Shown: piece by piece, positions 60,342 to 64,000 of the stretch
Layout of the letters: each line of letters opens with the position of its first letter
Position numbering within the stretch: the stretch's first letter is position 1
Source of the DNA: an uncultured Algibacter sp.
GTDB taxonomy: Bacteria > Bacteroidota > Bacteroidia > Flavobacteriales > Flavobacteriaceae
DNA: 64,000 nt
Reading direction: 5' to 3'
Assembly: GCF_947487575.1 (NCBI RefSeq)
Contig: NZ_CANKXG010000006.1
Span: 186,001-250,000 of the forward strand
Translations under genes and position numbers: made by a program
Notes under the pieces: generated by a model
What the model was told of the DNA's origin: nothing
What the model saw: only the letters and a program-made list of their open reading frames with translations
Database searches by the model: none

Positions 60342-60971
60342 ATGATAAAATTATTAATAGCAGACAACCACCCAATTACGAGAAAGGGACTAGAAGTTCT
60401 TTTTTCCGCCGCATCCAATATAAAAATTGTTGGAAGCGTAGATGATGGCGAGGCCATCTTAGATTTTGTTAAGAAAAATCCTGTAGACGTTATTTTAACC
60501 GAAGCTGACTTTCCGAAATTAAATGGATTGACAGTTTTACGTTACTTAAAAAATGACTTTCCAGACATTAAAACCATTATTTTAAGTGCACAACCGGAAG
60601 AAGTTTATGCCATTAACGCCATTAAAGCTGGCGCAGCGGGTTACATAAACAAATCTGAGAATGTAATTACAATTAATGAAGCCATTTTGAAAGTACATGA
60701 TGGAGGTATTCATTTAAGTAACGACTTGACTCAGCAACTTGCTTTTGGCACTAGAGTTAATAAAGGTGGTAATTTTTACAAAAAACTATCAACTAGAGAA
60801 GCCGAAGTTTTAAAGCTTCTTACTATTGGTAGAAAAAACAAAGAAATCTCTAAAGAGTTAGATATTAACGAAAAAACTGTTAGTACTTACAAAGCGAGAT
60901 TAATGCGAAAACTTAAAGTTACTAACTTAGTTGATTTAGTAAATCAAGCTAAACTTAGCCAACAAGTATAA
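60342..60971 (+). CDS. NarL/LuxR-type response regulator with Glu at the phospho-acceptor site
   Basis: 209 residues. Receiver domain (1-120): acidic pair DN (8-9), switch Ser in IILSAQ, Lys in GYINKSE. The phospho-acceptor position reads ILTEADFP; alignment to the usual LMDIxMP puts Glu54 where Asp should be, with Pro58 four residues on as normal. Such a Glu often mimics phosphorylation. The LuxR-type helix-turn-helix follows (LSTREAEVLKLLTIGRKNKEISKELDINEKTVSTYKARL, about 145-185). No kinase gene is nearby. It lies after nadE, and probably binds DNA without phosphorylation. Confidence 0.92.
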   Translation: MIKLLIADNHPITRKGLEVLFSAASNIKIVGSVDDGEAILDFVKKNPVDVILTEADFPKLNGLTVLRYLKNDFPDIKTIILSAQPEEVYAINAIKAGAAGYINKSENVITINEAILKVHDGGIHLSNDLTQQLAFGTRVNKGGNFYKKLSTREAEVLKLLTIGRKNKEISKELDINEKTVSTYKARLMRKLKVTNLVDLVNQAKLSQQV

Positions 60972-60978
60972 CAAGTAT

Positions 60979-61074
60979 TTATAATACTCTGTTTAATTTT
61001 CTAGATAGCAACATTTTTAGACCCGAATAATCTTTTACTTCTTCGAGTATATTTCTATTTGGGTCTATTTTATA
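60979..61074 (-). pseudogene. Divergent remnant duplicate of the dnaG 3' end
   Basis: The minus strand, just 18 bases past the dnaG stop, encodes IDPNRNILEEVKDYSGLK followed by MLLSRKLNRVL and a stop. The true DnaG ends INPDKGEQNREILNNTQDYLNLKTLLSRKLGKVL. The match covers about 30 residues with the same order and the same final LSRKL..VL-stop, but differs at about half the positions and has a gap of four. Nothing before it is open in frame. It looks like the leftover 3' end of an older or foreign dnaG copy. Confidence 0.75.
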
Positions 61075-61092
61075 TTATTTACTACTGAAATT

Positions 61093-63051
61093 CTATAAAA
61101 CTTTGCCCAGCTTTCTTGATAACAACGTTTTTAAATTTAAATAATCTTGAGTATTATTTAATATTTCTCTATTCTGCTCTCCTTTATCTGGATTTATACT
61201 AGACATAAACTCATCAATTTTTTTTTCTATTAAATGACACCTTAAACGCAAAATAGTTTCAGAAACAAATTGTGTTAGTCCTTCTATCTTAGTTTTAGGA
61301 AATATATTTTGTTCATTCCATCTGCTTAATTCATATTTATCATCATCCATCAAAATAGAAGTTATTGCAGGAGAAACATTTTGATCAGCTATATTTATTA
61401 TTTTTTTCAATTCAAAATTAGCGTCTTGATTTAACCTATCTATAATAGTGTAATAAAGTGTTTTAAACTGCTCATTAGTAAATTGCATTTCATCATCTTG
61501 CAAATCTAAAAACACCTTTTCAAAAACTTTGGCTTGATGAATTACAGGTTCTAATTCTAAATCGCCTTTATCATTTTCTTTTAAAACTAAATCCTCAAAA
61601 TCTTCAGTTTTATTTCCATAAAGCAATAGAATTTCTATTATTTTACGTTCTAAAACATATTGCACATCAACCTTTTTAACAGGTTGTTGATGCTTAATAA
61701 CGTCAAAAGCTTTTTGCTCGGTTTTATTATTTTTTTGTTCCTCTTGTATTTCTTTTTTATCTATTTGCGCCAAAGTACTAAACAGCACTTCCTCGCTTAA
61801 ATCCATAATTCTAGCGCATTCTTGAATATAAATTTCTTTTTTAATGCGATCAGGAATTTTAGAAATACTATTTACTATATCTCTTACTGTTTCAGCTTTT
61901 TTTATTGGGTCGTTTTTTGAGTCTTCAAATAATATTGAAGCTTTAAACTGAATAAAATCTTTAGCATTATCGTTTAAGTATGTTGTAAGCTCATCTAAGG
62001 TATTTTGTTTTGCAAAACTATCTGGGTCTTCACCTTCTGGAAATGAACATACTTTAACATTCATGCCCTGTTCCAGAATTAAATCTATACCACGAAGTGA
62101 TGCTCGCATACCAGCAGCATCTCCATCAAAAAGCACGGTAATGTTTTTTGTGAGTCGGTTTATTAGCCTTATTTGCTCTGAAGTTAAAGCGGTTCCTGAG
62201 GAAGATACTACGTTTTTAATTCCTCTTTGATGAAACTGAATAACATCTGTATAACCTTCAACTAAATAACAATTATCTTCTTTTGCGATGCTTTGTTTAG
62301 CATGATAAATACCATATAACACTTTACTTTTATGATAAATATCACTCTCTGGAGAGTTTACATATTTGGCTGCTTTTTTATCGGTAATTAAAATACGACC
62401 GCCATAACCTAATACCCGACCACTCATACTTTTTATAGGAAACATAACGCGTCCTTTAAACCTATCAAATCGTTTATCTTCCTTTACAATGGTAAGCCCT
62501 GTTTTTTCTAAAAAATCGATATTATAGCCTTGTTTTAATGCTTCGTCTGTAAAGGCTTGCCATTCGTTAAGCGAATACCCTAAATCGAATTTTTTAATGG
62601 TATCATCAGTAAAACCACGTTCTTTAAAATAGCTTAACCCAATGGATTTCCCTTGGTCGGTTTTATGTAATACTTTTTGAAAATAAGCATTTGCAAATTC
62701 ACTAACTAAATATAAGCTTTCTCGTTCGTTTGCTTTTTCTTTTTGTTCGTTAGATTGCTCTGTTTCCTCTATTTCAATATTATATTTTTTAGCCAAATAG
62801 CGTATAGCTTCAGGATAAGTAAAATGCTCGTGTTCCATTAAAAACGACACAGCAGTTCCTCCTTTTCCTGTTGAGAAATCTTTCCAGATTTGCTTTACTG
62901 GCGACACCATAAAACTTGGTGAACGCTCATCACTAAACGGGCTTAGCCCCTTAAAGTTACTTCCTGCTTTTTTTAATTGCACAAAATCGCCAATAACCTC
63001 CTCAACTCGGGCGGTTTCAAATACTTGATCTATAGAAGAAGCTGATATCAA
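61093..63051 (-). CDS. dnaG: DNA primase DnaG, zinc-ligand-less
   Basis: 652 residues. It makes RNA primers for replication. The N-terminal zinc domain keeps its fold sequence (FKGLSPFSDERSPSFMVSPVKQIWKDFSTGKGGTAVSFLM) but the metal ligands C-H-C-C are Ser37, Ser40, Asp58 and Thr61. The RNA-polymerase core has the YGGRILI and TOPRIM motifs (LVEGYTDVIQFHQ, SSGTALT, FDGDAAGMRAS) intact. The C-terminal helicase-binding part (about 440-652) has coiled-coil character. The start follows the pattern MI.A.SIDQVFETARVEEVIGDFV. An altered remnant of its own end lies just downstream. Confidence 0.96.
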   Translation of the reverse strand: MISASSIDQVFETARVEEVIGDFVQLKKAGSNFKGLSPFSDERSPSFMVSPVKQIWKDFSTGKGGTAVSFLMEHEHFTYPEAIRYLAKKYNIEIEETEQSNEQKEKANERESLYLVSEFANAYFQKVLHKTDQGKSIGLSYFKERGFTDDTIKKFDLGYSLNEWQAFTDEALKQGYNIDFLEKTGLTIVKEDKRFDRFKGRVMFPIKSMSGRVLGYGGRILITDKKAAKYVNSPESDIYHKSKVLYGIYHAKQSIAKEDNCYLVEGYTDVIQFHQRGIKNVVSSSGTALTSEQIRLINRLTKNITVLFDGDAAGMRASLRGIDLILEQGMNVKVCSFPEGEDPDSFAKQNTLDELTTYLNDNAKDFIQFKASILFEDSKNDPIKKAETVRDIVNSISKIPDRIKKEIYIQECARIMDLSEEVLFSTLAQIDKKEIQEEQKNNKTEQKAFDVIKHQQPVKKVDVQYVLERKIIEILLLYGNKTEDFEDLVLKENDKGDLELEPVIHQAKVFEKVFLDLQDDEMQFTNEQFKTLYYTIIDRLNQDANFELKKIINIADQNVSPAITSILMDDDKYELSRWNEQNIFPKTKIEGLTQFVSETILRLRCHLIEKKIDEFMSSINPDKGEQNREILNNTQDYLNLKTLLSRKLGKVL

Positions 63052-63199
63052 AAATTAGCAGTTTTAGTATTTGTAAAAGTAACATAAAATTACGCATTAC
63101 TCAAGTAATGAAAGCTAGACAGCTTTTAAAATAAAATATTGATTTATGTAGTATTAAATATGTTTAAATTGTTTATTTTTAGGACAAACTACTTCGTAC

Positions 63200-64000
63200 A
63201 TGAAAGACATGCCATTAGTTACTTTAGCTCCAAAACATCATAGAAAAGAGCATCAAATTACTATAAATTTTAAATACAATACTGATTTAATTGCAATTAT
63301 TAAAGACATGCCGAAGGCTAGATGGAGTAAAAACTTAAAAACTTGGTATATTAAAAACACGCCTGAAAACTTAAAATTGATTTTCAAATTGTTTAAAGGA
63401 AAAACTAAAATAAATGCTGAAGCTTTATTTAATAAAAGTATGCCCATGCATCAATATCCTAAAAAACGAATTAGAAATTTATCCAAAACCAACCGAAGTT
63501 TATTAAACAACTTTTATAAATATTTAAAAGGAAAGCGATACAGTCAAAGTACAATAGATACTTATACACAACAAATTGCAGACTTTATAGAGTATAATAA
63601 TGATATGGATATAGATACTTTAACCAATCGAGATGTTGAATTATTTATTGAAACTATTTATATTAAACGCAATTATAGTATTAGTACACAAAGACAATTT
63701 ATCAGTGCTTTAAAATTATTTACTACTTACTTTCCAAACACTTTAATTAATGACTTACAATTAACAAGACCAAATAAGTCCAAAAAATTGCCTACAATTT
63801 TATCGCATCAAGAAATGATACGTTTATTACAATGCACACCAAATATAAAACACCGTATGGTTTTGGCTTTATTATATTCGGCCGGATTAAGGATAAGCGA
63901 GTTAATTAATTTAAAAATAGAGCATTTACATATTGATAGAAATCAAATATTAATAAAAGACGCAAAGGGAAGAAAGGATAGGCTTGTTGGAATAGCTAAA
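63200..64000 (+). CDS. Tyrosine recombinase/integrase, 3' end cut by window
   Basis: 267 codons are open from the ATG at 63200-63202 to the window end, not listed as a complete gene because its stop lies outside. An N-terminal segment of about 110 residues (SKNLKTWYIKNTPENLKLIF) precedes the SAM-like core-binding domain (NFYKYLKGKRYSQSTIDTYTQQIADFIEY). The catalytic domain then begins with LPTILSHQEMIRLLQ, and the first active-site Arg is Arg231 in SAGLRISELI. The beta-hairpin Lys lies in KDAKGRKDR (about 256-259). The later His-x-x-Arg, His and Tyr are beyond the window. It starts 148 bases from dnaG, divergently. Confidence 0.9.
   Translation, partial: MKDMPLVTLAPKHHRKEHQITINFKYNTDLIAIIKDMPKARWSKNLKTWYIKNTPENLKLIFKLFKGKTKINAEALFNKSMPMHQYPKKRIRNLSKTNRSLLNNFYKYLKGKRYSQSTIDTYTQQIADFIEYNNDMDIDTLTNRDVELFIETIYIKRNYSISTQRQFISALKLFTTYFPNTLINDLQLTRPNKSKKLPTILSHQEMIRLLQCTPNIKHRMVLALLYSAGLRISELINLKIEHLHIDRNQILIKDAKGRKDRLVGIAK

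Overview
The window is AT-rich bacterial DNA from the phylum Bacteroidota, almost certainly family Flavobacteriaceae. The evidence is a full set of gliding-motility / type IX secretion genes (gldN, gldM, gldL, gldK, and separately gldB, gldC), the exosortase XrtF pair, DUF983 and HYC_CC_PP proteins, and repeated matches to the Bacteroidota promoter -7 box TAnnTTTG. Genus cannot be fixed by reading alone.

Layout. (1) 1-14.3 kb: metal-efflux region, all on the minus strand. A copper/silver-type operon runs HYC_CC_PP protein, CusA-like RND pump, TolC-like channel, membrane hydrolase, CopA-type ATPase, CusB-like adaptor, HMA lipoprotein, and ends at a strong hairpin. A second unit follows: a DUF6660 protein and a CzcA-like pump cut by the window edge. 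(2) 14.4-18.8 kb: a compact three-gene accessory cassette (helical-repeat protein, nuclease-like protein, DUF4238 protein) beside the initiator tRNA. This is the best candidate for an undescribed system. (3) 19-23.9 kb: initiator tRNA, a small CPXCG zinc-ribbon ORF that has lost its start codon, a leucine-rich-repeat protein, an ABC-F ATPase, DUF983 protein and an FAD oxidoreductase. (4) 24-32.5 kb: gldK-L-M-N with a degenerate arginase-fold gene and topA upstream. (5) 32.6-42.6 kb: membrane protein and lipoprotein genes, then miaB, a sigma-54 activator, lptE, a TPR protein, secG, groES, groEL. (6) 42.7-48.5 kb: GIY-YIG protein, a second metal cluster (HYC_CC_PP, HMA-MauE fusion, TonB receptor, secreted HMA protein), XrtF and its partner, and a GAF protein. 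(7) 48.7-58 kb: purH, the rod-shape operon mreB-mreC-mreD-mrdA-rodA, a lipoprotein deformylase and two small envelope proteins. (8) 58-64 kb: gldC/gldB, nadE, an atypical response regulator, dnaG with a divergent duplicate of its own 3' end behind it, and the start of a tyrosine recombinase.

How genes work together. The two metal clusters share HYC_CC_PP and HMA proteins and together cover cytoplasmic export (CopA), periplasm-to-outside export (CusA/B/TolC), periplasmic metal binding and an outer-membrane receptor. GldK/L/M/N form the core of the type IX secretion and gliding machine, and GldB/C support it. MreBCD, PBP2 and RodA form the elongasome.

Most notable oddities: the three-gene cassette; a family of dispersed repeats bounded by CGTTAGGGAT and GTAACGCCC (three copies); a DnaG primase without its zinc ligands and with a duplicated tail remnant; a response regulator with Glu at the phospho-acceptor site; a deformylase exported as a lipoprotein; an arginase-fold protein with all metal motifs lost; face-to-face promoters at two divergent gene pairs; and a sigma-54-like promoter with a perfect palindrome ahead of groESL.
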